Of a stretch of DNA of 54,199 nucleotides, positions 17,209-25,700 are shown one piece after another. The number at the start of each line of letters is the position of its first letter. The first letter of the stretch is position 1. The notes under the pieces were generated by a model. The model was not told the DNA's origin, searched no databases, and saw only the letters and a program-made list of their open reading frames with translations. This DNA comes from CAZLKN01 sp964560135 (GTDB lineage: Bacteria; Actinomycetota; JAICYB01), in the NCBI GenBank assembly GCA_964560135.1, contig CAZLKN010000019.1, forward strand, positions 1 through 54,199, given 5' to 3'. Both the position numbers and the translations under genes were made by a program.

Positions 17209-18897
17209 CTATCCCGTGACCGCTCCCCTGGAGGCGCAGGACACGAGCCGCGCGTACTTGGCCAGCACACCGGTGGTGTACCGGGGCGGCGGTGGCGTCC
17301 ACGCCCCCGCCCGCTCGGCGATCTCCGCATCGGTCACCTCGATGTCCAGCCGGCGGGCCGGGACGTCGAGGACGACGATGTCGCCCTCGCGCACATGCGC
17401 GATGGGTCCTGCATCTGCGGCCTCGGGGGCCACGTGTGCGATGGACAGGTTCTTGGTCGCCCCGGAGAAGCGGCCGTCGGTGAGCAGGAGCACCTTGTCG
17501 CCGAGCCCGGCCCCCGCGATCGCCGCCGTCACCGCCAGCATCTCCTTCATGCCCGGGCCCCCACGCGGACCTTCGTAGCGGATCACGACGGCGTCGCCGG
17601 CCCGGATGCCTCCGGTGACCACGGCGCGGAACGCCTCCTCCTCGGAGTCGAACACGCGGGCGGGGCCGCGGAAGGCCGTGATGTTCGTCCCGGCGATCTT
17701 GACCACCGCCCCGTCGGGGGCGATGTTGCCGCGCAGGATCGCATACCCGCCTTCGGCGTGGATCGGCTCGGCGACGCGGCGGACCACGTCCTGCCCGTCG
17801 GGGAAGGCCACGTCGGCGAGGTTCTCGGCCACGGTCTTGCCGGTGACCGTCATGGCGTCACCATGCAGCAGCCCCGCGTCGAGCAGCTCGCGCATGATGA
17901 CCGGCACACCGCCGATCGCGTCGAGGTCGACCATCACGCAGCGCCCCCCGGGCTTGAAGTCGGCGATGTGGGGCGTGCGGCGGGAGATGCGGTCGAAGTC
18001 GTCGATCTCGAGGGTCACACCCGCTTCGTGGGCGATCGCGGGCAGGTGGAGCACGGCGTTGGTGGACCCGCCGATCGCGCATGACACGGCGATCGCATTC
18101 TCGAAAGCCTCGCGGGTCATGATGTCGCGCGGACGGAGGTCCATCTCGAGCAGGCGCATCACGGCCTCTCCGGAGGCGCGCGAGATCGCCTCCCGGCGCG
18201 GGTCGAGGGCCGGGATCGACGCCGAGAGCGGCAGCGACATCCCGATGGCCTCCGAGACGGCCGCCATGGTGTTCGCGGTGAACATCCCTGCGCACGAGCC
18301 GGCCCCCGGACAGGCGACCCGCTCGAGCTCGTCGAGCTCCACCTCGGTCATCGTCCCGGCGGACACCGCACCGACGCCTTCGAAGACGTCCTGGATGTTC
18401 ACCGCTTTGCCGTTGAGCCGCCCCGGCATGATCGTCCCGCCGTAGAGGAACACCGACACCAGGTCGAGGCGGGCGCAGGCCATCAGCATCCCCGGCAGCG
18501 ACTTGTCGCAGCCGGCGATCGTGACCGAGCCGTCGAAGCGCTCCGCGTGCATCACGAGCTCGACGGAGTCGGCGATGTGCTCGCGGGAGACGAGCGAAGC
18601 GCGCATGCCCTCGTGCCCCATCGAGATCGCGTCGGACACCGCGATCGTGACGAACTCCACGGGCACGCCGCCGGTGGCGCGGACGCCCTCCTTCGCCCAG
18701 CCCGCGAGCTTGTCGAGGTGGTAGTTGCAGGGGGTGACTTCGTTCCAGGACGACGCCACGCCGACCTGCGGCTTGGAGAAGTCCTCGTCGCTGAACCCCA
18801 CGGCCCGGAGCATGGCGCGGGCGCCGGCGCGTTCGTAGCCCTGCGTGACATCCGTCGAGCGCGGCCGGGTCGACGACCTCACCTCGCGCTCGGACAT
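17209..18897 (-). CDS. ilvD: Dihydroxy-acid dehydratase (IlvD/Edd family)
   Basis: A 562-residue enzyme, the normal IlvD length. Iron-sulfur ligands are visible in AGCDKSLPGML and CPGAGSCAGMFTANTM, and the C-terminal DGRFSGATKNLSIAHV loop is conserved. IlvD dehydrates 2,3-dihydroxy-isovalerate in branched-chain amino-acid synthesis; relatives dehydrate pentonates and hexonates. As the first gene of a unit with esterases and a rhamnonate-dehydratase-like enzyme, and with no ilvB, ilvC or leuA nearby, a sugar-acid role is also plausible. Start ATG 18897 has AGGAGGAGCC directly upstream. Confidence 0.85.
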   Translation of the reverse strand: MSEREVRSSTRPRSTDVTQGYERAGARAMLRAVGFSDEDFSKPQVGVASSWNEVTPCNYHLDKLAGWAKEGVRATGGVPVEFVTIAVSDAISMGHEGMRASLVSREHIADSVELVMHAERFDGSVTIAGCDKSLPGMLMACARLDLVSVFLYGGTIMPGRLNGKAVNIQDVFEGVGAVSAGTMTEVELDELERVACPGAGSCAGMFTANTMAAVSEAIGMSLPLSASIPALDPRREAISRASGEAVMRLLEMDLRPRDIMTREAFENAIAVSCAIGGSTNAVLHLPAIAHEAGVTLEIDDFDRISRRTPHIADFKPGGRCVMVDLDAIGGVPVIMRELLDAGLLHGDAMTVTGKTVAENLADVAFPDGQDVVRRVAEPIHAEGGYAILRGNIAPDGAVVKIAGTNITAFRGPARVFDSEEEAFRAVVTGGIRAGDAVVIRYEGPRGGPGMKEMLAVTAAIAGAGLGDKVLLLTDGRFSGATKNLSIAHVAPEAADAGPIAHVREGDIVVLDVPARRLDIEVTDAEIAERAGAWTPPPPRYTTGVLAKYARLVSCASRGAVTG

Positions 18898-18924
18898 GGC
18901 TCCTCCTGTCCCGTCACCCGAGAA

Positions 18925-18957
18925 GCGGAGAGCCCGCCGGGGAGACGGGCTCTCCGC
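18925..18957 (-). terminator. Strong hairpin between binding-protein gene and ilvD
   Basis: Perfect 12-bp stem GCGGAGAGCCCG / CGGGCTCTCCGC with a 9-base loop. It lies 113 bases beyond the stop of the binding-protein gene on the minus strand and 27 bases before the ilvD start. The U-run after it is weak (TTCTC), so it may be an imperfect terminator for the upstream gene or a leader hairpin affecting ilvD. Confidence 0.5.
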
Positions 18958-19070
18958 ATCGGGGAGGCCTGCGGGTTTCGATGTCACTCATATGAGAAGT
19001 GTGCAAACAGAGTACGACCGGGGGACGCGTGTCGTCCAGTCGGATCCAGGCTGCGCCGCACGGCGGGGCC

Positions 19071-20708
19071 TCAGTTGCAGGGGGACCCGTAGAGCCCGGC
19101 GTATCCGGACGGGAAGTCGCCCGTCTGGTAGCGCTGGCCCCGCAGGGCATGGCAGGTGGTCCCGGGCTGGTTGTCCCAGGGAGACCGCTCCGATCGCGTC
19201 AGCCATGCGATCGCCGCGTCGTTGACCGCCGTGTGGTCGTTGGGCCCGAAGCCCACGCGCCCCTGCCAGTACGGCGCGTCGCCCGCCAGAGGGTTCGGGA
19301 ATCGCGCCCGCATCAGCCCCTCGGCGAAGGTCGTGGGGTTCAGGTCCGGACCCGCGAGCTGGATCCCGGAGGCGAGCATCAGCATCGAGTTGTAGTACCA
19401 GCGGGCCTGGTAGAGATTCTCCCCCTCGGAGCCCCCTTCGCGCAACGCCCAGTACCAGGGCGAGTCGTGCGGCGCGACCTGCTTGCTCCACCACGACAAG
19501 CCGAAGCTGCGCTCCACGTGCGCCGCATCCCATTGGCGGGCGTGAGGATCCTCCATCTGGTACAGGTAGGTCGAGATCAGCCACTCGGGCATGAATCCCT
19601 GGGCACTGGCGGCGGGATACAGCCGCAGCCCGGTGTGCCCCGTGTGACACATGCAGATCACCGAGTTGACGCCTGCGGACTGGAAGGCGATCACCGCCGT
19701 CTGCGCCTGCTGGAACCCCTCACGCGTGCTGAGGTCGCTGTGCATCTCGGCCTCTTCGGCGATCTCGGCACCGCACCGGGCGAGCTCTTCGCGCATCGGG
19801 GTGACATCCGGCCGGGCCCCCTCCATGGTGACCGACGTCATGAGGCCGAAGACCCGCTCGCGCCCGGCTTCGGCGCCGTCGGCGAAGTCGGCGTTGCGGC
19901 CGTGCAGCGACCGGCAGATCCACTGGCCCATCTGCCGCGACATCGTGTCCAGTCCGGGGAGGTAGCTCCACTGGTGGGGATGGAACCGCTGCAGCCGCTG
20001 CTCGTCGAGCATCGACGGCCGCGCGTTGACGCTCACGATCTGCCGTCGGGCGAGCTCGTCGTAGTAGACGTACTCCTGACCACTTTCGTCGCCCCACTGG
20101 TTGGAGGCGAAGGCCCTGAGCTCCTCGTCGGCAGCGGCGGCATTGGCCATCATCTTGGCCGTCGGCTCGTTCTCGCCGCTGCTCGGCAGCTCGAGCGGGA
20201 TGATCTTGCGGCCGTAGAACTCGTAGCGGTTGTTGAAGTGCGCCAGGATGGCCCGGCTCGTATCGTCATCCCCGTCGAAGTCGTAGTTGGATGCCATGAC
20301 CACCCGGACCTCGTCGCGAGTGACACCCTTCCAGGTGGCTCCGCCGTTGTCGCCCTCCCAGAAGGGAACGCAGGGCGGCGACTGCGGATCCTCGGTCTGC
20401 CGGGGCGGGTTGCCCACACAGCGCCGGACCCGGGCCACATCGATGACCTCCCGCTCACGCTCGGCGGCCGGCGTCGGGGCGGGGCCCGCCGTGTCCTGCG
20501 TGGCGCCCCCGTCACCCGTCCCGAAGTCGCTGGTCTGCTCGACCGGAGCGTCCTCGATCTGCTCGACGGCCTGCGGAGCGAACTCGGCGATCGTCGGAGG
20601 CGGGGGCTGGGTGGCGGTCAAGGCGAGAACCCCGACGACCACGAGCAACACGACGGCCATCGACCCGTAGACGATGCCCGGCCCCCGGGGTCTGCGTGCT
20701 TCAGCCAT
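19071..20708 (-). CDS. Membrane-anchored periplasmic-binding-fold protein, orphan paralog 2
   Basis: 545 residues with the same plan as the protein at 7117-8763: a short basic tail, one transmembrane segment (GIVYGSMAVVLLVVVGVLALTA), the conserved QPPPPTIAEFAPQAVEQIEDAP strip, a Pro/Gly linker, VIDVARVRRCVGNPPRQ, then a branched-chain-amino-acid-receptor-like fold. Cysteines near the C-terminus (TTCHAL; YGSPCN at the end) recur in the paralog as SWCYAH and SVPCR, suggesting extracytoplasmic disulfides. No transporter subunits lie next to it. A hairpin separates it from ilvD downstream. Confidence 0.65.
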   Translation of the reverse strand: MAEARRPRGPGIVYGSMAVVLLVVVGVLALTATQPPPPTIAEFAPQAVEQIEDAPVEQTSDFGTGDGGATQDTAGPAPTPAAEREREVIDVARVRRCVGNPPRQTEDPQSPPCVPFWEGDNGGATWKGVTRDEVRVVMASNYDFDGDDDTSRAILAHFNNRYEFYGRKIIPLELPSSGENEPTAKMMANAAAADEELRAFASNQWGDESGQEYVYYDELARRQIVSVNARPSMLDEQRLQRFHPHQWSYLPGLDTMSRQMGQWICRSLHGRNADFADGAEAGRERVFGLMTSVTMEGARPDVTPMREELARCGAEIAEEAEMHSDLSTREGFQQAQTAVIAFQSAGVNSVICMCHTGHTGLRLYPAASAQGFMPEWLISTYLYQMEDPHARQWDAAHVERSFGLSWWSKQVAPHDSPWYWALREGGSEGENLYQARWYYNSMLMLASGIQLAGPDLNPTTFAEGLMRARFPNPLAGDAPYWQGRVGFGPNDHTAVNDAAIAWLTRSERSPWDNQPGTTCHALRGQRYQTGDFPSGYAGLYGSPCN

Positions 20709-20796
20709 ACACCTTCCGGTTCTCCGCGGACGTGGGCCTCAGGGGCGGTGAGCACCCGACGCGGTCTTGGATCTTCAAGCTAGCAGACGAATCCGT

Positions 20797-21141
20797 CTAC
20801 GGCTCCCGGACGTGTTCGCAGGGCGTCACCGTGGCGTTGGCCGGATCCGCCGTGACCATCAGGTCCACAAAACCCCTACCCCACGGGACGAAGATCCGGA
20901 AGCCGAGCTTGCCACCGGATGCATCGACGTACCCGTAGCCGTCGCTGTAGTAGTACCCGACGAACGGGTCGCTCTCGGATCCGTACTGCAACCACCAGCC
21001 AAGGACCTCCGGGGACGAGGTCCCACGTTCTGTGTTGGGGTTGCTCCTCCCCGAGCAGTTGTCGGCCGAAGCCAGCCCGGCCGGCACGACGACCAGCCCG
21101 GCGGCGAGACACATCGCGAGGAACAGGCGTCGGATCCGCAT
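20797..21141 (-). CDS. Small secreted protein of unknown function
   Basis: 114 residues: basic start MRIRR, a signal peptide (LFLAMCLAAGLVVVPAGLASA) and a mature domain of about 85 residues rich in Gly, Tyr and Trp (WWLQYGSESDPFVGYYYSDGYGY). Two cysteines, in DNCSG and TPCEH, could pair. Start ATG 21141 has AGGAGGGATGTGAC in front. I do not recognise the family. It stands alone between the SDR and the binding-protein gene. Confidence 0.7.
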   Translation of the reverse strand: MRIRRLFLAMCLAAGLVVVPAGLASADNCSGRSNPNTERGTSSPEVLGWWLQYGSESDPFVGYYYSDGYGYVDASGGKLGFRIFVPWGRGFVDLMVTADPANATVTPCEHVREP

Positions 21142-21225
21142 GTCACATCCCTCCTGTACGTCAGGTCCGTGAACTATTCCTTCGCCGAAACTCCGCGATC
21201 CCCTGCCTGCCAACCGGACCAACGT

Positions 21226-21954
21226 TCAGGCCATGATCCCCCCGTCGACGACCAGGGCCTCCCCGGTCACGAACCCGGCGTCGTCGCCGGCCAGGTACAG
21301 GGCCGCCTTCGCGACCTCGTCCGGCCGCCCCAGCCGCCCGAGGGGCTGCCGCGCGATCAGCTGGGCCCGCATCGCGTCGGGATCGCCCGATTCCTCCAGC
21401 AACCGGCCGACCCAGGGCGAGTCCACCGTTCCCGGGCAGACGCAGTTGCACCGGACCCCCGTCCCCGCGTACTGGACGGCCACCTGTTTCGTGAAGGCGA
21501 TCACGGCCCCCTTGCTCGCGCAGTAGGCGGCCCGGTCCCGGAAGCCCTTCATCCCCGCCACCGAGGCGGTGTTCACGATCACCCCGTGCTCGCGTTCCAG
21601 CATGTGCGGCAGCACGGCCTTCGTGCCGAGAAACACCCCCCGGACGTTGACCGCGAAGACCCGGTCCCACTCCTCCACCGAGCAGGACACCGCATCGGCG
21701 GTGGACCCGATCCCGGCGTTGTTGCACAGGATGTCGATCTTCCCGAAGCGCTCGAGGGCCGCGCCGACCATCCCCTCCACCTGTGCCGGGTCGGACACGT
21801 CCACGGCGTGCGGCTCGCAACCCTCCGGCACACCGTCGACGCGCAGGTCGGCGGCCAGCACCTCGGCCCCCTCCTCGTGGAACATCCGGGCCATCTCGGA
21901 GCCGATGCCTGATCCGGCCCCCGTCACCACCACGCTGCGGTCCTCGAACCTCAT
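21226..21954 (-). CDS. Short-chain dehydrogenase/reductase
   Basis: A 242-residue classical SDR. The NAD(P)-binding TGAGSGIG, DVSD, CNNAGIG, the catalytic Ser in NTASVAG and YCASK (Y-x3-K), and the C-terminal GEALVVDGGIMA are all present. An acidic residue after beta2 (AADLR) favours NAD+. Its start overlaps the stop of the enolase-like gene (ATGA) with GGAGGTGGGGC upstream, so it closes the four-gene operon. Oxidation of a 2-keto-3-deoxy sugar acid or a sugar is likely in this context but not shown. Confidence 0.85.
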   Translation of the reverse strand: MRFEDRSVVVTGAGSGIGSEMARMFHEEGAEVLAADLRVDGVPEGCEPHAVDVSDPAQVEGMVGAALERFGKIDILCNNAGIGSTADAVSCSVEEWDRVFAVNVRGVFLGTKAVLPHMLEREHGVIVNTASVAGMKGFRDRAAYCASKGAVIAFTKQVAVQYAGTGVRCNCVCPGTVDSPWVGRLLEESGDPDAMRAQLIARQPLGRLGRPDEVAKAALYLAGDDAGFVTGEALVVDGGIMA

Positions 21955-23249
21955 GCCCCACCTCCGTTGAAGGGTGCCAGTGCCGTGCGGCCGGCGAAGA
22001 CCGCGTCGCTCCCCAGCTCCGTTTCGATCCGTAGCAGCCGGTTCCATTTCGCCGTGCGCTCCGAGCGGGTGGTGGAACCCACCTTGATCTGGCCCGATCG
22101 CCAGCCGGTGGCGAGGTCGGCGAGCCAGCTGTCCTCGGTCTCGCCGGAACGGGCCGAGACCACGGGCGCGAACCCGGCCGCCTGGGCCCGCTCGACCACC
22201 GCGCGGGCCCCCGACAACGTCCCGTTCTGGTTCGGCTTCACGAGGACCGCGTTGCCGATCCCCTCGGCGATGCCGCGCTCGAGCCGCTCCGGGCTCGTGA
22301 CGAACAGGTCGTCGCCGAGCAGCTGGATCCTCGACGCCAGGGCCTCGTGGGCGATCGCCCAGCCGTCCCAGTCGTCGTCGGCCAGCGGATCCTCGATCGA
22401 CACGATCGGGTGCGCGTCGCACCATGCCACGAGCTCCTCCACCAGCCCGCCGGCGTCCAGCGTGCGGTTCTCGGCGGCCAGGTGGTAGCGGCCCTCGTGG
22501 AAGAACTGGGTCGCGGCGACGTCGATCGCGATCGCGGCGTCGTCGCCGGGGGTCAGCCCCGAGCGCTCGATCCCGCGGACGAGCAGCTCCAGGCCCTCGC
22601 GGTTCGAGGGCAGCGGCACGCCGATGCCGCCCTCGTCGGCCACGAGGGTGGCGTTGAGCCCGCGCTCGTTGGTGACCCTGGCCGTGCCGCGACGCACCCG
22701 CCAGGCCCACTCGATCGCCTCCTCGAAGCACGACGCACCCATGGGCACGACCAGGAAGTCCTGGACGTCCACCGTCCGGGCGGCGTGTGCCCCGCCGGAG
22801 AGCACGTTGACCATCGGCATCGGCAGCACCGGCTCGGCCTCCCCGGCCAGGTAGCGGTACAGCGGCCGGCCGGTGCCCTGGGCGGCGGCGACGGCTGCGG
22901 CGATCGACACCGCCAGCACGGCGTTCGCACCGAGCTTCTCGTAGCCGGGGCTCGGATCGGCGGCGGTCAGCGCCTCGTCGATCCCCGCCTGGTCGGTGGC
23001 CTCCAGGCCGGTCACCACACCGGCCAGCACGTCGTTCACGTTCGCGACGGCGGTGCGGACGCCCCGCCCGTCGTAGCGCTCGCCGCCGTCGCGCAGCTCC
23101 CGCGCCTCGTGGGTGCCGGTGGACGCCCCCGACGGCACGATCGCCGTCCCGGTGGCACCCGAGGACAGCCGCACCTCGCAGGCCACCGTGGGCGTCCCGC
23201 GCGAATCCAGGGCCTCCCATGCGAGCAGCCCGGTGATCTCGGTTCTCAT
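21951..23249 (-). CDS. Enolase paralog with an altered active site
   Basis: A 432-residue full-length enolase homolog. Conserved features are EALDSRGTPTVACEV, the PSGASTG loop, H155 in GGAHAA, the general Glu in ADEGG, metal ligands in SIEDPL and LLGDDLF, VLVKPNQNGTL, and GQIKVGS with the second Lys. The bacterial signature SHRSGETED is SARSGETED here, so the active-site His (E. coli H370 equivalent) is A366, and NQIG is NQNG. It sits in an operon with a sugar-acid dehydratase and a kinase, overlapping both neighbours by ATGA. It may be a specialised or weak enolase for another phospho-acid rather than the glycolytic enzyme. Confidence 0.85.
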   Translation of the reverse strand: MRTEITGLLAWEALDSRGTPTVACEVRLSSGATGTAIVPSGASTGTHEARELRDGGERYDGRGVRTAVANVNDVLAGVVTGLEATDQAGIDEALTAADPSPGYEKLGANAVLAVSIAAAVAAAQGTGRPLYRYLAGEAEPVLPMPMVNVLSGGAHAARTVDVQDFLVVPMGASCFEEAIEWAWRVRRGTARVTNERGLNATLVADEGGIGVPLPSNREGLELLVRGIERSGLTPGDDAAIAIDVAATQFFHEGRYHLAAENRTLDAGGLVEELVAWCDAHPIVSIEDPLADDDWDGWAIAHEALASRIQLLGDDLFVTSPERLERGIAEGIGNAVLVKPNQNGTLSGARAVVERAQAAGFAPVVSARSGETEDSWLADLATGWRSGQIKVGSTTRSERTAKWNRLLRIETELGSDAVFAGRTALAPFNGGGA

Positions 23250-24247
23250 ACCATCACGCTCCCGAGGAGATGCCAGGCGTCCTCCGGGGTGGCGGGCGGG
23301 TCGGCGAGCAGCGTGCTGCCGATCGACCGGGCCAGAGCGCGCTCCCGGCCGGTGAGGTACTCCGCCGGGGACTTGCCGTCCACGCGGGCCACCATCAGGC
23401 ACCCGAGGTGCCCGATGGTGTACCGCTCCTCCGGCGCGACCTCGGGGGAGACGGCCGCGCGGTAGGCCCGCCAGAAGGCGAGCGCGCACGACCGGTAGCC
23501 GTCCGCGTCCTGCGTCCGGTGGATCGCCTTGAGCATCAAGTGGTTGGACATGAATGCGACGTCGAAGACCGGGTCGCCGATGTGGACGACCTCCCAGTCC
23601 ACCACCCAGGGCCGGGCGTCGTCGCCGACGAGCACGTTCTTCGGTGAGTAGTCGCCGTGGACGAGGCACCGCCGCGTGGCCGTCATCTGCTCGACGTAGG
23701 GAGCCACGGCGCCGGACAGGTCGGGCAGGCGCTGCATCACGGTGCGGTAGTAGGGGTCGACCCGCAGCGCGTCGAAGGCCTCCGGGGCGTCGAAGCGCTC
23801 CCGCACCTGCTCGTCGCCGGCGGTGGCGCCGTGCCACGCCGCGAGGTAGCGCCCGAGCTCCCGCCCGACGCGCTCGTCGGCGCGTCCGGCCAGCAGGTCG
23901 TCCTTCCACGTCCGCCAGCCCGCGGGCGCGTGCTCGATGGTGAGCGCGAAGGACGCGGCATCGGCGTCCACGAGGCCGGGCACCGACCCGGGCACGATCC
24001 GGGCGGCGAGTTCGAGCGCGGCGGCCTCCTGCACGGCCCGCTCCCGGGGAGCGAGCCACTCGTCGGCGACCCGCAACCGGTCCAGCGACTGCTTGACGAC
24101 CAGATGCCGGTCGCCGGCACGGACCCGCAGCGCCACGCAGGACACCCCGCCGGTGAGCTCGGCGGCCTCCACCGGCGTGGCCTCGTCGACGACCCCGCGC
24201 CCGACGAGGTAGGGCCCGACCGAGTCCGCCGACAGAAGGTCGTCCAT
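23246..24247 (-). CDS. APH-fold phosphotransferase (putative small-molecule kinase)
   Basis: 333 residues of the aminoglycoside phosphotransferase/choline-kinase fold: an N-lobe with Lys in HLVVKQS, the catalytic loop CLVHGDYSPKNVLVG (HGDxxxxN) and the metal site WVVDWEVVHIGDPVFDVAFM. The arrangement recalls methylthioribose-kinase-like proteins that act on sugars. It lies between a sugar-acid dehydratase (3-base gap) and the enolase paralog (ATGA overlap). Phosphorylation of the 2-keto-3-deoxy acid made by the dehydratase is a reasonable but untested guess; antibiotic resistance is unlikely in this operon. Confidence 0.8.
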   Translation of the reverse strand: MDDLLSADSVGPYLVGRGVVDEATPVEAAELTGGVSCVALRVRAGDRHLVVKQSLDRLRVADEWLAPRERAVQEAAALELAARIVPGSVPGLVDADAASFALTIEHAPAGWRTWKDDLLAGRADERVGRELGRYLAAWHGATAGDEQVRERFDAPEAFDALRVDPYYRTVMQRLPDLSGAVAPYVEQMTATRRCLVHGDYSPKNVLVGDDARPWVVDWEVVHIGDPVFDVAFMSNHLMLKAIHRTQDADGYRSCALAFWRAYRAAVSPEVAPEERYTIGHLGCLMVARVDGKSPAEYLTGRERALARSIGSTLLADPPATPEDAWHLLGSVMV

Positions 24248-24250
24248 CGG

Positions 24251-25492
24251 TTATTCGAAGAAGGGCTCGTCGCGGCGCGCGTACCGCCGGCAGGCGTCGA
24301 GGTCGAGGTCGACCCCGAGCCCGGGGGCGTCGGGCACGGTGACGTAGCCGTCGCGGATCATCGGTCCGTCCAGGCCGGTGACCAGATCGTCGAAGAACGG
24401 GACGCTGGCCGCGTGCCACTCGAGGGCCAGGAAGTTCGGGATCGAGGCGCACACGTGCACGGAGGCCATCGTACCGATCGGCCCGGAGATGTTGTGCGGC
24501 GCCAGCGGCAGGTACCGGGTGTCGGCCAGCGCGGCGATGCGCCGCAGCTCCGACAGGCCCCCGCACTTCTGGATGTCGGGGGCCACCACGTCCACCGCAC
24601 CGCGCTCGATCATCTCCGTGAACCCCGAGAGCAGGTAGTGGTTCTCACCGGTGGCGATGCGCGTGGAGGTGCGGGAGGACACCCACTCGAGGACGTCGAT
24701 CGCCTCCGGCGGGGTCGGGTCCTCGAGCCACAGCACGCCGGCCTCCTCGATCGCCTCGGCGAGCCGGAGCGCGTCGGCGGGGGCGTAACGCCAGTGGCAG
24801 TCGAAGGCGATCTCGACCCCCGGGACCGCCTCGCACGCACCCCGGACGAGCGATACCTGCCGCTCGAGCTGGGCGGGAGCGATGGTCCGGGCGTAGAGGT
24901 CCTCGTCGGGCAGCAGCGGGAGGTCGAGGTCGAACTTGATCGCGGTGAAGCCCAGCTCGGCCATGCGCCGGGCCCGGGTGGCATAGGCCTCCGGGGTGTA
25001 GACGCCCTCACGGTCCACCGGCGCCCAGTGCACCTCCGTCTGCTCCTCGGGCTCCAGCACCTCCTCGGCCCACGAGGGCCGCCGGGAGACGAGCACCGAC
25101 GAGTAGCTCTCCAGCGCCTCGCCCGCGTGGCAGTCGGCGTAGATCCGCACACGGTCCCGGAAGCGTCCGCCGAACAGCCGCCACATCGGCACCTCCAGCG
25201 CCCGGGCGTTGAGGTCCCACAGCGCGGCCTCCATCCCGGAGATCGCGTGGTGGACGGTGCCGCCGCCGGATGCGGCGTGGGCCGTGGCCAGTCGCAGCTT
25301 GCGGACGAGCTGCTCGACGTGGACGGGGTCCTCGCCCACCAGCAGCACGGCGAGGTCGCGGATGGTGGCCGTCAGGCCGGGGGCGCAGAAGGACTCGCCG
25401 AGCCCGGACACGCCCTCGTCGGTCTCGAGGCGGACCAGCGTCCAGTCGTAGTTGGCCTCGATGACGGCCGTGCGGACCGCGGTGATCTTCAT
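24251..25492 (-). CDS. Mandelate racemase/muconate lactonizing family dehydratase
   Basis: 413 residues of the enolase superfamily. Motifs include GLGESFCAPG, AIKFDLDLP, the metal ligands IAFDCHWRYAP, LWLEDPTPPEAID and IATGENHY, and the late PHNISGPIG with the base His, as in galactonate and mannonate-type dehydratases. It probably removes water from an aldonate to give a 2-keto-3-deoxy acid. Start ATG 25492 has GAGGAGTGGC upstream; a longer reading lacks a ribosome site. It heads the four-gene operon, with a -10 candidate (TATCAT on the minus strand, 25582-25587) inside operator copy 2. Confidence 0.85.
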   Translation of the reverse strand: MKITAVRTAVIEANYDWTLVRLETDEGVSGLGESFCAPGLTATIRDLAVLLVGEDPVHVEQLVRKLRLATAHAASGGGTVHHAISGMEAALWDLNARALEVPMWRLFGGRFRDRVRIYADCHAGEALESYSSVLVSRRPSWAEEVLEPEEQTEVHWAPVDREGVYTPEAYATRARRMAELGFTAIKFDLDLPLLPDEDLYARTIAPAQLERQVSLVRGACEAVPGVEIAFDCHWRYAPADALRLAEAIEEAGVLWLEDPTPPEAIDVLEWVSSRTSTRIATGENHYLLSGFTEMIERGAVDVVAPDIQKCGGLSELRRIAALADTRYLPLAPHNISGPIGTMASVHVCASIPNFLALEWHAASVPFFDDLVTGLDGPMIRDGYVTVPDAPGLGVDLDLDACRRYARRDEPFFE

Positions 25493-25582
25493 GCCACTCC
25501 TCTCGTATCCCACCCGCAAGCGAGCCTACAGGGCCTGCGGCACCGCGCGACCGGAGCGGCGTTGCGTCACGGCCCCCAGGAA

Positions 25583-25601
25583 TGATAAAAGCTCTTAACG
25601 A
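25583..25601. promoter_or_regulatory. Palindromic operator copy 2 (divergent dehydratase / beta-galactosidase)
   Basis: TGATAAAAGCTCTTAACGA; its minus-strand reading TCGTTAAGAGCTTTTATCA aligns with copies 1 and 3. It overlaps a good -10 (TATCAT) for the minus-strand operon, a position fit for repression of both divergent units. Confidence 0.65.
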
Positions 25602-25700
25602 ACCTAGCAGAACGTCGCCTTGTGGCGCCGTGCGGGGGTGGGTCCCGCGCGCCGACCGGCGTGCGATGTCGCGTCGCCGGCCAAGCGAGCAGGAGTCCGA

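Noticed and set aside
18987..18996. CTCATATGAG palindrome upstream of ilvD
   Set aside because: Perfect but only 10 bp, a single copy, and no matching promoter spacing, so chance is likely.
20760..20800. Operator-like GCTTGAAGATCC before the second binding-protein gene
   Set aside because: It lacks GTKAAG and the opposite arm; similarity is limited to GAAG.
23246..24247. Aminoglycoside resistance gene
   Set aside because: The APH fold alone does not show this; operon position in a sugar-acid unit and no mobile-element context argue against it.
23657..25585. A 642-codon plus-strand open frame
   Set aside because: It is antisense to the dehydratase and kinase genes, whose motifs are clear; long antisense frames are normal at this GC content, and its protein is Gly/Arg/His-rich without domains.
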